Of a DNA stretch of 64,000 nucleotides, positions 1-10,455 are shown in pieces (the first letter of the stretch is position 1; every line of letters starts with the position of its first letter). The notes below the pieces were generated by a model, which saw nothing but the letters and a program-made list of their open reading frames with translations, was not told the origin of the DNA and did not search any database. Made by a program: the position numbers and the translations under genes. The stretch is from Halopseudomonas pertucinogena (GTDB lineage: Bacteria; Pseudomonadota; Gammaproteobacteria; Pseudomonadales; Pseudomonadaceae): the NCBI RefSeq assembly GCF_014646575.1, contig NZ_BMNN01000008.1:1-64000 (forward strand). The letters run 5' to 3'.

Positions 1-55
1 CACTGCCTGATACATCGACCTGACAAGCTGTTCGCTTACCGGGTCAGGGAGGCGC

Positions 56-83
56 ATTCTACAGGGTTGAAACACCTTGTCAA
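56..83 (-). promoter_or_regulatory. putative rRNA operon promoter P2 (sigma70)
   Basis: Reading leftward, a -35 TTGACA (78-83) and a -10 TAGAAT (56-61) are separated by 16 bp and followed by a GCGCC discriminator. It is the second of two tandem promoters of the same design. Transcription would start near position 49 and leave the window. Tandem strong promoters with GC-rich discriminators are typical of ribosomal RNA operons. An rRNA operon at this chromosomal position is known in P. aeruginosa near pssA. The rRNA itself is not in the window, so the assignment is inference. Confidence 0.7.
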
Positions 84-152
84 CGCCTTCCTCACATCCC
101 TTTCCACTGCCTGGCAATCCTGCTGCTGACCTGCCCCGGCGGTGAGCGGCGC

Positions 153-180
153 ATTATAGAGTGATCAGCAACGACGTCAA
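153..180 (-). promoter_or_regulatory. putative rRNA operon promoter P1 (sigma70)
   Basis: A -35 TTGACG (175-180) and a perfect -10 TATAAT (153-158) with a 16-bp spacer read leftward, again with a GCGCC discriminator. The A-rich stretch just upstream, at the very end of pssA, could serve as an UP element. The -35 begins about ten bases past the pssA stop codon, with no terminator between, so pssA transcripts could read into the presumed rRNA operon. GC-rich discriminators are the usual mark of ppGpp/DksA control. Confidence 0.7.
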
Positions 181-189
181 GCCCTTTTC

Positions 190-1029
190 TCAAACTGAGT
201 TCGTCTCATCCTGCCGGCGACCGTGACGACGCCAGCGCCAGAGCGCCTGGACCGGCCCCGAGAGACTGTAGGCAATGAAGATAACCCACAGGATACGCGA
301 CGGGTCGGTGGATATGATCGCAAAAACCAGTACCACCAGCAGGATGACAAAAAACGGGACGCGCCCGCGCATGTCGAGATCCTTGAAGCTGTAATAGCGG
401 ACATTACTCACCATCAGCAGCCCGCCCATCGCGGTCAGGATGCCAACCAGCCAGGCAATATCCTGCCCTTCGATGCCGAAATCGCTCAATGACCAGACCA
501 TGCCCGCCACCAGCCCCGCCGCTGACGGACTGGCCAGACCGGTGAAGTAGCGCTTGTCGGTGGAGCCGATATGGGTGTTGAAGCGCGCCAGGCGCAGCGC
601 CGCCCCGGCTACATAGATGAACGCGAAGATCCAGCCCACCTTGCCCATGCCGTCGAGCGCCCAGGTGAACGCCACCAGCGCCGGCGCCACGCCGAAGGCC
701 ACCATGTCCGACAAGGAGTCGTACTCGGCACCGAAGGCACTCTGGGTGTTGGTGAGCCTCGCCACTCGACCGTCCAGACCATCCAGCACCATGGCCACGA
801 AGATGGCTATGGCGGAGTGGGAAAAATTGCCGTTCATGGCACTGACTATCGCGTAGAACCCGGAGAACAGGGCTGCGGTGGTAAACAGGTTGGGCAGCAG
901 ATAGATACCCCGACGGCGGACCTTCTTGCCATCCGGCCCCGGCACTTCTTCGATATGCTCATCAATGGGCAACAGGGTGTGCGCGCCTTCGTCTTCGAAA
1001 TGTGATTCTTGCTGATGCTCGTCTTTCAT
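190..1029 (-). CDS. pssA: CDP-diacylglycerol--serine O-phosphatidyltransferase
   Basis: Phosphatidylserine synthase of the CDP-alcohol phosphatidyltransferase family. It is an inner-membrane enzyme joining CDP-diacylglycerol and L-serine on the way to phosphatidylethanolamine. The family signature is complete: DG-x2-AR-x8-G-x3-D-x3-D appears as DGRVAR...GAEYDSLSD, and it is followed by several hydrophobic helices. The ATG at 1029 is preferred because AAGG lies 8 bases upstream. An in-frame ATG at 1083 would add 18 residues but has only a poor ribosome site and lies close to the ilv terminator. The gene follows ilvC, as in other pseudomonads, but is separated from it by a terminator, so it needs its own promoter in the short gap. 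Confidence 0.93.
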   Translation of the reverse strand: MKDEHQQESHFEDEGAHTLLPIDEHIEEVPGPDGKKVRRRGIYLLPNLFTTAALFSGFYAIVSAMNGNFSHSAIAIFVAMVLDGLDGRVARLTNTQSAFGAEYDSLSDMVAFGVAPALVAFTWALDGMGKVGWIFAFIYVAGAALRLARFNTHIGSTDKRYFTGLASPSAAGLVAGMVWSLSDFGIEGQDIAWLVGILTAMGGLLMVSNVRYYSFKDLDMRGRVPFFVILLVVLVFAIISTDPSRILWVIFIAYSLSGPVQALWRWRRHGRRQDETNSV

Positions 1030-1114
1030 ATCCTGAACCTTGACCACGTCGGCTGAGCGCCCAGTGTCGCAAACTTGACTCATGTATAGCCAGTCCCAGC
1101 GCTCCCCGGAAACG

Positions 1115-1140
1115 AAAAACGCGGCCGAAGCCGCGTTTTT
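1115..1140 (-). terminator. rho-independent terminator of the ilv operon
   Basis: A perfect CGCGGC/GCCGCG stem with a four-base loop is flanked by five A and five T, so it can act on either strand. It lies 19 bases past the ilvC stop and ends the ilvI-ilvN-ilvC transcript before pssA. Confidence 0.9.
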
Positions 1141-1158
1141 CTCTGACCGAGAGCCGAA

Positions 1159-2714
<1,556 letters not shown>

Positions 2715-2715
2715 G

Positions 2716-4440
2716 TCAGGTACGCTCCGTCTTGCTCAGCCACATGTCACGCATCGAGCCACCCGCGATCTGCATCGGGTAAACGTGCTCGGTATGGTCC
2801 ACACGGATATCCATGAACACCAGACGCTTGGTCTGAGCGAACGCCTCTTCCATCGCCGGCTTCAGATCTTCCGGCTTTTCGACACGCATGCCGACGTGGC
2901 CGTAGGACTCGGTGAGCTTGATGAAGTCCGGCAGCGATTCCATGTAGGAGTGCGAGTAACGACTGTTGTACTGCATGTCCTGCCACTGGCGAACCATGCC
3001 CAGCGCCTGGTTGTTAAGGGTGATGATCTTCACCGGCAGGTCGTACTGCAGACAGGTCGACAGCTCCTGAATGTTCATCTGGATGCTGCCCTCGCCGGTC
3101 ACACAGGCGACCATCGCGTCAGGATGGTGCAGCTGGATGCCCATGGCTGCCGGCAGGCCGAAGCCCATGGTACCGAGACCACCGGAGTTGACCCAGCGGT
3201 TGGGTTTGTCGAACGGATAGTACTGGGCCGCAAACATCTGATGCTGACCGACGTCGGAGGTAACGTAGGCGTCGCCCTTGGTGACCTCCCAGAGGGTCTC
3301 GATCACGGTCTGCGGCTTGATGATGGAACCGTCGCCCATGTCGTAGGGGAACAGCTTGCCGTCACCGCGCCACTCGTCGATCTGCTTCCACCAGGCAGCC
3401 AGTACCTCGGCCCTGGGCTTGAGCTTGTGCTCGCGGGTCATGCCCAGCATTTCATTCAGCACGCTGTCCACCGGACCGACAATCGGAATATCCGCCTTGA
3501 TGGTCTTGGAGATGGACGCCGGGTCGATATCGATATGGATGATCTTGGCGTTCGGGCAGAACTTGGACGCACCGTTGATCACCCGGTCGTCGAAGCGCGC
3601 GCCGACGCACATGACCACGTCTGCATGGTGCATGGCGACGTTGGCGGTGTAGCTGCCATGCATGCCCAGCATGCCGAGGAACTGGCGATCGGTACCCGGA
3701 AAGCCACCCAGACCCATCAGGGTATTGGTGACCGGGACACCCAGCTCCTTGCCCAGCTCTGTGAGCTGCTTCGCAGCGCCGCCCATGATCACGCCACCAC
3801 CGGAGTAGATGATCGGGCGACGGGCTTCGACCAGCAGGTCCAGCGCCTTGCGGATCTGACCGGAGTGGCCGCGGACCGCCGGGTTATAGGAGCGCAGCTT
3901 GACCTTCTTCGGGTAGCTGTATTCGAACTTCTCGGCCGGGTTGGTCATGTCCTTCGGGATATCGATGACCACCGGACCGGGGCGACCGGTCTGAGCGAGA
4001 TAGAAGGCCTTCTTGACGATTTCGGGGATCTCGCGCGGATCCTTGACGATGAAGCTGTGCTTCACGATCGGGCGGGAGATGCCGACCATGTCGGTCTCCT
4101 GGAAGGCATCGGTGCCGACCATGTGACTGGCAACCTGGCCGGAAATGACTACCATTGGTATGGAGTCCATGTAGGCCGTTGCGATACCGGTAATGGTATT
4201 GGTGGCGCCGGGACCCGAGGTCACCAGCACCACGCCCGGCTTGCCGGTGGCACGCGCGTAGCCATCAGCCATGTGTGCGGCGGCCTGCTCATGACGCACC
4301 AGCACGTGGGTCACATCATCCTGACGGAAAATCGCGTCATAGACGTGCAACAGCGCACCGCCCGGGTACCCGTAAATAAATTTAACACCCTCGTCACGCA
4401 GTGAGCGGACGACCATCTCAGCGCCGGATAAAAGTTCCAC
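2716..4440 (-). CDS. ilvI: acetolactate synthase, large catalytic subunit
   Basis: Thiamine-diphosphate enzyme making acetolactate from pyruvate, or acetohydroxybutyrate with 2-ketobutyrate, the first common step of branched-chain amino acid synthesis. The N-terminal domain carries the catalytic glutamate in [19 protein letters not shown]. The C-terminal cofactor motif [21 protein letters not shown] begins with GEG where the family usually has GDG. The start chosen is the GTG at 4440, giving 574 residues, because GAGGTGA stands 7 bases upstream and [11 protein letters not shown] is the conserved family N-terminus. An ATG at 4521 would add 27 low-complexity residues. First gene of ilvI-ilvN-ilvC. 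Confidence 0.96.
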   Translation of the reverse strand: MELLSGAEMVVRSLRDEGVKFIYGYPGGALLHVYDAIFRQDDVTHVLVRHEQAAAHMADGYARATGKPGVVLVTSGPGATNTITGIATAYMDSIPMVVISGQVASHMVGTDAFQETDMVGISRPIVKHSFIVKDPREIPEIVKKAFYLAQTGRPGPVVIDIPKDMTNPAEKFEYSYPKKVKLRSYNPAVRGHSGQIRKALDLLVEARRPIIYSGGGVIMGGAAKQLTELGKELGVPVTNTLMGLGGFPGTDRQFLGMLGMHGSYTANVAMHHADVVMCVGARFDDRVINGASKFCPNAKIIHIDIDPASISKTIKADIPIVGPVDSVLNEMLGMTREHKLKPRAEVLAAWWKQIDEWRGDGKLFPYDMGDGSIIKPQTVIETLWEVTKGDAYVTSDVGQHQMFAAQYYPFDKPNRWVNSGGLGTMGFGLPAAMGIQLHHPDAMVACVTGEGSIQMNIQELSTCLQYDLPVKIITLNNQALGMVRQWQDMQYNSRYSHSYMESLPDFIKLTESYGHVGMRVEKPEDLKPAMEEAFAQTKRLVFMDIRVDHTEHVYPMQIAGGSMRDMWLSKTERT

Positions 4441-4718
4441 TTTTGAATCACCTCTAGCATACCGTTCACCCTTTGGGCGAGCGGCAGGATACCTGTTTAC
4501 TGCTCGGCAGTGCATTGGCAACGGTGGTTGTCATGCAACAGCTTGACTGCGTGCAATGGAGACTGTCTCCCTGCAGGTAGCGGGAGCATCTCACCCAGCG
4601 CGAGGTAACGCGTTCGGGGCCAGGCCGGGAGCTTGTGGGTCAAGACCTCCCGGATTGAGCAACAAAGCAGGCTGCCCCGGTCGCCGAGTAGGCACCGATC
4701 ACAGCATGCTTATGAGAA
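4441..4718 (-). other. long 5' leader of the ilv operon
   Basis: About 280 bases separate the likely transcription start from the ilvI GTG. Reading leftward, the region holds a hairpin with CGGGAG/CTCCCG arms and a small GGAGA/TCTCC hairpin. It also contains a possible 22-codon reading frame starting ATGACAACCACCGTT (4528 to about 4460) that ends shortly before the ilvI ribosome site. The peptide ([12 protein letters not shown]...) contains few Ile/Leu/Val codons, and no U-tract terminator is visible, so classical attenuation is not demonstrated. The only other content is the promoter. Confidence 0.4.
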
Positions 4719-4724
4719 CCCCGA

Positions 4725-4753
4725 ATTGTTTACATTCATGACCTACAAGTCAA
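4725..4753 (-). promoter_or_regulatory. putative promoter of the ilv operon
   Basis: A -35 TTGACT (4748-4753) and a -10 AACAAT (4725-4730) with a 17-bp spacer read toward ilvI. The -35 matches the sigma70 consensus at five of six bases and the -10 at four. It is the best candidate in the 430-bp gap between ilvI and the divergent gene at 4869. Confidence 0.45.
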
Positions 4754-4868
4754 GTGAAGATGAGACGAAAGCCGCACCTCTGACATGACGGGGAGGTTGC
4801 CATATACCCCGGTTTCGGCAATTGGCTATAGTAGCGACATTCGATGCTCAACACAGGGATGACGATAC

Positions 4869-5303
4869 ATGCGCAAGCTGATGACACTCGCAACGCTGAG
4901 CCTGTTCTGCTGCAGCGCCACGGCCCAGCAGATATATCAATGGACTGACGAGCGCGGTCGAACGCAATACGGGCAGCTGCCTCCGGCGAACACCTCCTAC
5001 CAGCAGGTGGACATACGCGCGCCCGCCCCCATCGGCGGCCAGCTCCGTGCGCCGGCCGGCACTCCCGCCGCGCCGGACCGAGCGGAAGCAGCCCGCGCCA
5101 CTGAAGAACGGCAGCGTGAACGGGCGCGGGCGGAAGCCACCCAGGCGATGTGTGAGGAACTGGAGAAGGATCTGACCACTCTGGAGAACAATCCGCGGCT
5201 GCGCCGAACCAACGCGGATGGTGAAGTGGAGCGGCTAGGTGAAGACGAGCGCCAGCAACTCATTCAGCAGACCCGGGACAATCTGCAGCAACACTGCCGC
5301 TAG
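4869..5303 (+). CDS. DUF4124 domain-containing exported protein
   Basis: A 144-residue protein with an N-terminal signal peptide (MRKLMTLATLSLFCCSATAQ) followed by the DUF4124 pattern QIYQWTDERGRTQYGQLPP, which is common in pseudomonad envelope proteins of unknown role. The middle is rich in alanine and arginine and then forms a charged helical segment with cysteines in MCEELEK and at QQHCR near the end. It is divergent from the ilv operon and ends 12 bases before the convergent yqcC. A -10-like TATAGT lies about 30-40 bases upstream without a clear -35. Function is unknown. Confidence 0.8.
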   Translation: MRKLMTLATLSLFCCSATAQQIYQWTDERGRTQYGQLPPANTSYQQVDIRAPAPIGGQLRAPAGTPAAPDRAEAARATEERQRERARAEATQAMCEELEKDLTTLENNPRLRRTNADGEVERLGEDERQQLIQQTRDNLQQHCR

Positions 5304-5315
5304 GCCTGGCAGCAG

Positions 5316-5654
5316 TCAGCCCCGGCTTGCCAGCTGACCCGCGGCGTGGTCGATACGACCGAGGATTGCAACCAGACCGGCAGCGTGACTGCCGAGATGA
5401 GCGAAGGCTTCCTCGCCCATCGGCCGGATATTGCACCCCGCCGGCATGCCGCCGCCAGCCTCGATGATCTGCCCCATCCGCGGGATGAAGATCCACTGCA
5501 GCCAGCCTTCGAAGGGCAAGGTATCCACGCAGAACGGCTCGCGGCTGGCCAGCGCCGCCGGCGAGGGCGGCAGCGCCGCCCACAACTCCAGCGCACGCAG
5601 CTCCTGCTCCAGCTCGAGCAGAGCATCGGCCAGGCCATGCCACTGCTGCATCAC
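5316..5654 (-). CDS. yqcC: YqcC family protein
   Basis: A small cytoplasmic protein of 112 residues of the YqcC (DUF446) family. It shows the family core FCVDTLPFEGWLQWIFIPRMGQIIE followed by a proline/glycine turn. The biochemical role is not established; in enterobacteria the gene neighbours the tRNA pseudouridine synthase truC. The ATG overlaps the stop of the upstream lipoprotein gene by four bases (ATGA), which indicates translational coupling in a mrcB-lipoprotein-yqcC unit. Confidence 0.85.
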   Translation of the reverse strand: MMQQWHGLADALLELEQELRALELWAALPPSPAALASREPFCVDTLPFEGWLQWIFIPRMGQIIEAGGGMPAGCNIRPMGEEAFAHLGSHAAGLVAILGRIDHAAGQLASRG

Positions 5655-6301
5655 AGGTTCACCCTGGCACGCTGACGGGCCTGCTCCGCCCCGGCGGCAT
5701 CACCCTGACGCTCCCGCGCCTCGGCTACCAGCCCCCAGAGTCCGGCCTGCAGGGTTGGCCTACCGGATGCATACGACAACCCGCGACGCGCCAGTTGCTC
5801 AGCCTGGGCCGCGTCGCCCTGGTCCAGCCGGACCCGGGCCAGGCGATACAGCACCTGGGGCTCCCGCGGCGCGATCCTGAGCGCCCGCTCGAGACTGGCT
5901 GAAGCACTGTTGAGGTCGCCACTGCTTTCCTGCTGGCGAGCTGACGTCAACAGCGCCAGCACCGGCCCGGAGAGCTGCTCGTCTTCCTGCAGGGCGTTGC
6001 CGGCACCGGGCCTGCTGCCCGTCGCAGGCTCGCTGCTGACCGGTGAGCTATCCAGCGGGTACGACTGAACTGCGCTGGAGCCACCCTGACCATCGGGCAC
6101 CAGCACGACCACGCCGGCGTCATCCCGGACCTGCTCCTGCGGCTGCACCTGGGGTTGGCCGCGCATGCCCGCCCCCGTCTGCAGATCCTCGTTGGATACC
6201 GGACGGCCCGAGTCCACGACCGGCGCGTGACCACCGGTGCCGGCGCAGCCTGCCAACAGCATGATACAACCGGCCAGCAGGCCAATGTGCTTGGTACCCA
6301 T
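5651..6301 (-). CDS. TPR-containing lipoprotein
   Basis: A 216-residue protein with a lipoprotein signal peptide (MGTKHIGLLAGCIMLLAGC, lipobox LAGC, acylated Cys19). A proline/glycine/serine-rich linker follows, then about 95 residues of tetratricopeptide-like helices (SSGDLNSASASLERALRIAP...QVLYRLARVRLDQGDAAQAEQL). The start at 6301 is chosen for its strong AGGAG seven bases upstream; longer in-frame starts lack this. It lies just downstream of mrcB and overlaps its 3' end slightly. A role as an envelope partner or regulator of PBP1b is plausible from position but is inference only. Confidence 0.8.
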   Translation of the reverse strand: MGTKHIGLLAGCIMLLAGCAGTGGHAPVVDSGRPVSNEDLQTGAGMRGQPQVQPQEQVRDDAGVVVLVPDGQGGSSAVQSYPLDSSPVSSEPATGSRPGAGNALQEDEQLSGPVLALLTSARQQESSGDLNSASASLERALRIAPREPQVLYRLARVRLDQGDAAQAEQLARRGLSYASGRPTLQAGLWGLVAEARERQGDAAGAEQARQRARVNL

Positions 6302-6318
6302 TGCTTCACTCCTCATGT

Positions 6319-8640
6319 TCATTGCAGCCATCCGCGGATGACATCCATTACCCGCCCGGCGCCCTCACGCACCGGCGCGGTGTCAATCAGCGGCTGGCAA
6401 CCAGGCCCCGGCAGCGGCTCGAAGCCATGCCGGAAGGGCACCCGAACCGTATCAGGGCAACTCGGGTCACTGCCTTCACCGGTCAGTCGGTCGACCCAGG
6501 CGTAAACGATACCCTCCGGCGGCACGTCGGACAGACTGCGCGGATGCGCCTCGGCCATGAACGCAGTCCACACCCGCAGAGCGCCGGTAGCGCCAGTGAG
6601 ACGCGTCTGGCCATTGTCGTCACGGCCAAGCCAGGCCACCGCTACCAGATCATCCGAGAAGCCGGCAAACCAGCTGTCGCGCAGGTCATTGGTGGTTCCG
6701 GTCTTGCCAGCCAGACGCACACTCGACGGTATCCGATTATAGGCCGAACGCCCCGTACCTTCCGCCATGACCCGACTCATCGCCTCCTGAATGAGGAAGA
6801 TGGTCGCCGAATCGAACTGCTGCTGCACTTCGAACGGATAGCGCCGCAGCTGCTCGCCGTCGGCGGTCAGCACGTTGCGGATGGCCCGCAACGGCGTATT
6901 GAAACCGCCGTTGGCCATTGTCTGGTACATGTCTGTCACCTGCATCGGCGTCATCGCACCCGACCCGAGCAGCATCGCCGGATAGGCCGGCCAGCCATGG
7001 CGAACGCCCATGCGCTCGATGGTATTGAGCACCCGGTCCACGCCCACTTCCACACCCAGCCGCACCGTGGCCTGGTTGTAGGAGCGCGACAGCGCCTCAT
7101 GCAGCGGCACGATGCCGTGGCTCTGGCGGCTGTAGTTCTGCGGCGACCAGGTCTTGCCCGGCTCGGCGGTCAGGGTGATCGGCGAGTCGTCCACCGGCGT
7201 GATCAGCGAATAGCGCTCGGGCTGTTCCAGCGCCGCCAGGTAGACCGCCGGTTTGACCAGCGAGCCTATCGGCCGTGACGCATCCAGTGCGCGGTTGAAG
7301 CCGGAGAAGCGCGGATTGCGCCCCCCTACCAGCGCAAGTATCTCGCCGGTCTGGGCGCCGGTGACCACCATCGCCGCTTCCATTTCATCGGCACGCTCAC
7401 CCAGGCTCTTCAGCGAATCGGCTACTGCCTTTTCCGCCTTCGACTGCAGCAGCGGATCGAAACTGGTGAAGATGCGCAGCCCTTCGCTGGTCAGGTCCTC
7501 ATCCATATAGTCCTCACGCAGCTGACGCCGGACCAGATCCATGAATGCCGGATAGCTGCTGTCCGCCAGGCTGCCCCGCACGGTCACATCCAGCGGCTGA
7601 CCGATGGCCGCTACCGCCTGCTCGGAACTGATCACCCCCTGCTCCTGGAGCATCTGGATGACCAGATCACGGCGCTTCTTGGCACGCTCGGGCTGGCGAC
7701 GGGGGTTGTACAGCGACGGCCCCTTCACCATGCCCACCAGCAGCGCGACCTGATGCAGCTGCAGTTCATGCAGCGGCTGGGCGAAGTAGTACTGGCTGGC
7801 CAGACCGAAGCCGTGCACGGCGCGGCGGCCATCCTGACCGAGGAACACCTCGTTCAGATAGGCCTCCAGAATCTCCTCCTTGGAATAATGGAGCTCAAGC
7901 AGTATGGCCATGATCGCCTCGGTGCCCTTGCGCACCAGGCTGCGCTCACTGCTGAGGTAGAAGTTCTTGACCAATTGCTGGGTCAGGGTACTGCCGCCCT
8001 GCACCACCCCACCGGCGGTGAAGTTGACGTAGGCCGCCCGGGCAATGCCTTTGGGCGAGACGCCAAAATGCTGGAAGTATTCGCGGTCCTCCACGGCCAC
8101 CAGCGCCTCGACCAGATAGGGCGGCGCCTGATCCAGCCGCACCAGGATCCGGTCCTCGTTGTGTGCGGGATAGATTCCGCCGATCATCAGCGGCTCCAGA
8201 CGCGCCATCACCACATCGCCGCTGCCCGACAGACCGGACACCTGACGGCCGTCAAAGCGCACGCTGATGCGCTGGGCCGGCTCAGACCCTTCGAAGGACT
8301 GGAAACCGCGGGTATAGACATCCACCCGGCCCGCCGCAACGGACATCTGACCGGGCTGACTGATGGCGCTGACCTTGCGATAACCCAGTGCCGAGAGCTC
8401 CGTGAGAAAATCATCCCGACTGAGCTGCTGCCCCGCATAGAGTTCCAGCGGACGGGCAAACACCTTGGCCGGAACGGCCCAGCGCTTGCCGGAGAACTTT
8501 TCCTGGACCACCGCGTCCAGATAGATCGTCAGACCTGCCAATACCACCAGACCCACCAGCGCCAGCTTCCACAGCAGCCCCGTCCAGCGCCGCCAGAACC
8601 CGACCCTGCGGGCTGACTTCCTACTGCGTTTTCTACCCAT
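6319..8640 (-). CDS. mrcB: penicillin-binding protein 1B (bifunctional peptidoglycan synthase)
   Basis: Class A penicillin-binding protein of 773 residues that polymerises and cross-links peptidoglycan in the periplasm. A basic cytoplasmic tail and one membrane anchor (about residues 21-43) precede a UB2H-like region. The glycosyltransferase domain has its catalytic Glu in VAVEDREYFQHFG (about residue 184) and the GGSTLTQQLVKNF motif. The transpeptidase domain has SLVK (active Ser), SYN and KTGTTNDLRDSW. The ATG at 8640 has AGGGA upstream; a GTG at 8655 is possible. The upstream gene is divergent, and the lipoprotein and yqcC genes follow on the same strand. Confidence 0.96.
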   Translation of the reverse strand: MGRKRSRKSARRVGFWRRWTGLLWKLALVGLVVLAGLTIYLDAVVQEKFSGKRWAVPAKVFARPLELYAGQQLSRDDFLTELSALGYRKVSAISQPGQMSVAAGRVDVYTRGFQSFEGSEPAQRISVRFDGRQVSGLSGSGDVVMARLEPLMIGGIYPAHNEDRILVRLDQAPPYLVEALVAVEDREYFQHFGVSPKGIARAAYVNFTAGGVVQGGSTLTQQLVKNFYLSSERSLVRKGTEAIMAILLELHYSKEEILEAYLNEVFLGQDGRRAVHGFGLASQYYFAQPLHELQLHQVALLVGMVKGPSLYNPRRQPERAKKRRDLVIQMLQEQGVISSEQAVAAIGQPLDVTVRGSLADSSYPAFMDLVRRQLREDYMDEDLTSEGLRIFTSFDPLLQSKAEKAVADSLKSLGERADEMEAAMVVTGAQTGEILALVGGRNPRFSGFNRALDASRPIGSLVKPAVYLAALEQPERYSLITPVDDSPITLTAEPGKTWSPQNYSRQSHGIVPLHEALSRSYNQATVRLGVEVGVDRVLNTIERMGVRHGWPAYPAMLLGSGAMTPMQVTDMYQTMANGGFNTPLRAIRNVLTADGEQLRRYPFEVQQQFDSATIFLIQEAMSRVMAEGTGRSAYNRIPSSVRLAGKTGTTNDLRDSWFAGFSDDLVAVAWLGRDDNGQTRLTGATGALRVWTAFMAEAHPRSLSDVPPEGIVYAWVDRLTGEGSDPSCPDTVRVPFRHGFEPLPGPGCQPLIDTAPVREGAGRVMDVIRGWLQ

Positions 8641-8690
8641 AAAATCCCTGTTCACCCCATATCACGGGAAAGCAACACTTCCAGCAACGG

Positions 8691-8719
8691 TTGGCCTCAC
8701 TGCGGCCAGGCTTCATAAT
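8691..8719 (+). promoter_or_regulatory. putative sigma70 promoter of the kinase-fusion gene
   Basis: A -35 TTGGCC (8691-8696), a 17-bp spacer and a -10 CATAAT (8714-8719) lie about 30 bases before the GTG start at 8752, in the divergent gap with mrcB. Confidence 0.55.
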
Positions 8720-8751
8720 GCCCGCATCGCCCGCCTACCACAGGATCCGAC

Positions 8752-10290
8752 GTGAGCCAGACACTGCTTGATGCGCTGCAAGACCCGGCGCTGTACGACC
8801 ACCCCGTCAGCAATTTCACGCTGATGGAAATCCACATATCCTGGGTTCTTCTCACCGGCGACTTCGTCTACAAGATCAAGAAGCCGGTCAACTTCGGCTT
8901 CCTCGATTATTCCACACTCGAGCAACGCGCCCACTACTGCGCCGAGGAGCTGCGGCTCAACCAGCGCCTCGCCCCGGATCTGTATCTGGAGGTGGTCGCC
9001 ATCCGCGGCAGCGAAACCGCTCCCAGCCTCAAGGGCGACGGGCCGATCATCGAATACATGGTCAGGACCCGCCAGTTCCGCCAGGAGGATCTGCTCGGCA
9101 ACCTGCAACGGGCCGGTGGGCTCATGCCCGGGCATATCGACGACCTGGCCACCACCCTGGCGGCGTTCCATCAGCGTATCGAGCGGGCCGCGACCGGCAC
9201 CCCATGGGGCGAGCCGGAGCAGGTCCACGCGCCGGTAACACAGAACTTCGAACAGATCCGGCAGCTGCTCACGGACCCCACAGACCTGGCACAGCTCGAG
9301 CGACTGGAGCACTGGGCGCATACTACCTTCCAGCGGCTGATTCCCCAACTGGCACAGCGTAAAGCCGACGGGCTGATTCGGGAATGCCACGGTGACATCT
9401 ATCTGGACAACGTCACATTGGTCGACGGACAAGTGACCCTGTTCGACTGCATAGAGTTCAATGACGCCTTCCGCTGGATCGATATCATGAGCGACGTGGC
9501 ATTCATGGCCATGGATCTGGAGGACCGCGGCCTGCCACAACTGTCCCGCCGCTTCGTCAACGCCTGGCTGGAGCATACCGGCGACTATGCCGGGCTCGCC
9601 GTACTCAACTATTACAAGGCCTACCGTGCCATGGTCCGCGCCAAGGTGGCGCTGTTTCGCCTGGGCCAGGCCGAGCTGAGCGCGCAGGAGCGCGAACAGG
9701 TACTGGCCCGCTACCATGGCTACGCCGCCCTGGCCGAAAGCTACACCGACATCCCCCGGCGCTTCGGCCTGCTGACCCACGGGGTCTCCGGCTCCGGCAA
9801 GAGCACGGTCGGCGGCGCGCTGGTCGAGCGTCTGGGCGCCATCCGGGTACGCTCGGATGTAGAACGCAAGCGGCTGGCCACGGAGGGTGGCAATACCGGC
9901 GAGCTGTACGGCGAGGATGCCAGTCGCCAGACCTACGCCCGGCTCGCAAGCCTGGCCAGCAAGATACTGGCCGCCGGCTACCCGGTGATCGTCGATGCAA
10001 CCCACCTGCAACGCTGGCAGCGCAACCAGTCACGCCAGGCAATCGAGAGCCAGGGCGTACCCTGCGTCATTCTGCATTGCCAGGCGCCGCTGGATACCGT
10101 GGAAATCTGGCTCAACGAGCGCCAGCGCAAGGGTGGCGATCCCTCCGATGCCGATATCCACGTGGTCAATCTGCAGCTGCAGGAGCTCGAACCGCTGGAT
10201 GAAGAGGAACGCCAGATCACCCTTGTCGTCGCCACCGATCGCTCTGACAGCCTCGACCAGCTCACAGAACAGCTACAGCGCCGCCTGTGA
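8752..10290 (+). CDS. APH-like phosphotransferase / P-loop kinase fusion
   Basis: A 512-residue two-domain protein. The N-terminal two thirds is an aminoglycoside-phosphotransferase/choline-kinase-like fold with the catalytic loop ECHGDIYLDNV (HGD) and metal-binding FDCIEFND. The C-terminal third is a P-loop nucleotide kinase with Walker A GVSGSGKST and a later VIVDATHLQRWQRN segment, as in the Zeta-toxin/AAA_33 kinases. The arrangement is a recurrent bacterial architecture with unknown substrate. The GTG start is supported by AGGA six bases upstream. It is monocistronic by spacing. Antibiotic resistance should not be assumed from the APH label. Confidence 0.82.
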   Translation: MSQTLLDALQDPALYDHPVSNFTLMEIHISWVLLTGDFVYKIKKPVNFGFLDYSTLEQRAHYCAEELRLNQRLAPDLYLEVVAIRGSETAPSLKGDGPIIEYMVRTRQFRQEDLLGNLQRAGGLMPGHIDDLATTLAAFHQRIERAATGTPWGEPEQVHAPVTQNFEQIRQLLTDPTDLAQLERLEHWAHTTFQRLIPQLAQRKADGLIRECHGDIYLDNVTLVDGQVTLFDCIEFNDAFRWIDIMSDVAFMAMDLEDRGLPQLSRRFVNAWLEHTGDYAGLAVLNYYKAYRAMVRAKVALFRLGQAELSAQEREQVLARYHGYAALAESYTDIPRRFGLLTHGVSGSGKSTVGGALVERLGAIRVRSDVERKRLATEGGNTGELYGEDASRQTYARLASLASKILAAGYPVIVDATHLQRWQRNQSRQAIESQGVPCVILHCQAPLDTVEIWLNERQRKGGDPSDADIHVVNLQLQELEPLDEEERQITLVVATDRSDSLDQLTEQLQRRL

Positions 10291-10455
10291 CGGACCCGCC
10301 AGCTGTACGGAACGGCTGGCGGCAACTAGACTGAACTCGGGACCCAATAAAAAGAAGCCCGATGCCATGCCACAAAACCACATCTGCCGTCTCCAGCGGG
10401 CCGGCGCAGACGCCGTCTGCACGGCCACCTCCGTTTCCCCCGCAGCGAGGTGGCC

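Noticed and set aside
4556-4741. 61-codon frame in the ilv leader, plus strand
   Set aside because: No ribosome site, no motif, and it lies opposite the ilv leader and promoter.
8752-9700. Antibiotic-resistance call for the APH-like domain
   Set aside because: APH fold is shared by many small-molecule kinases; the fusion to a P-loop kinase and core location do not suggest resistance.
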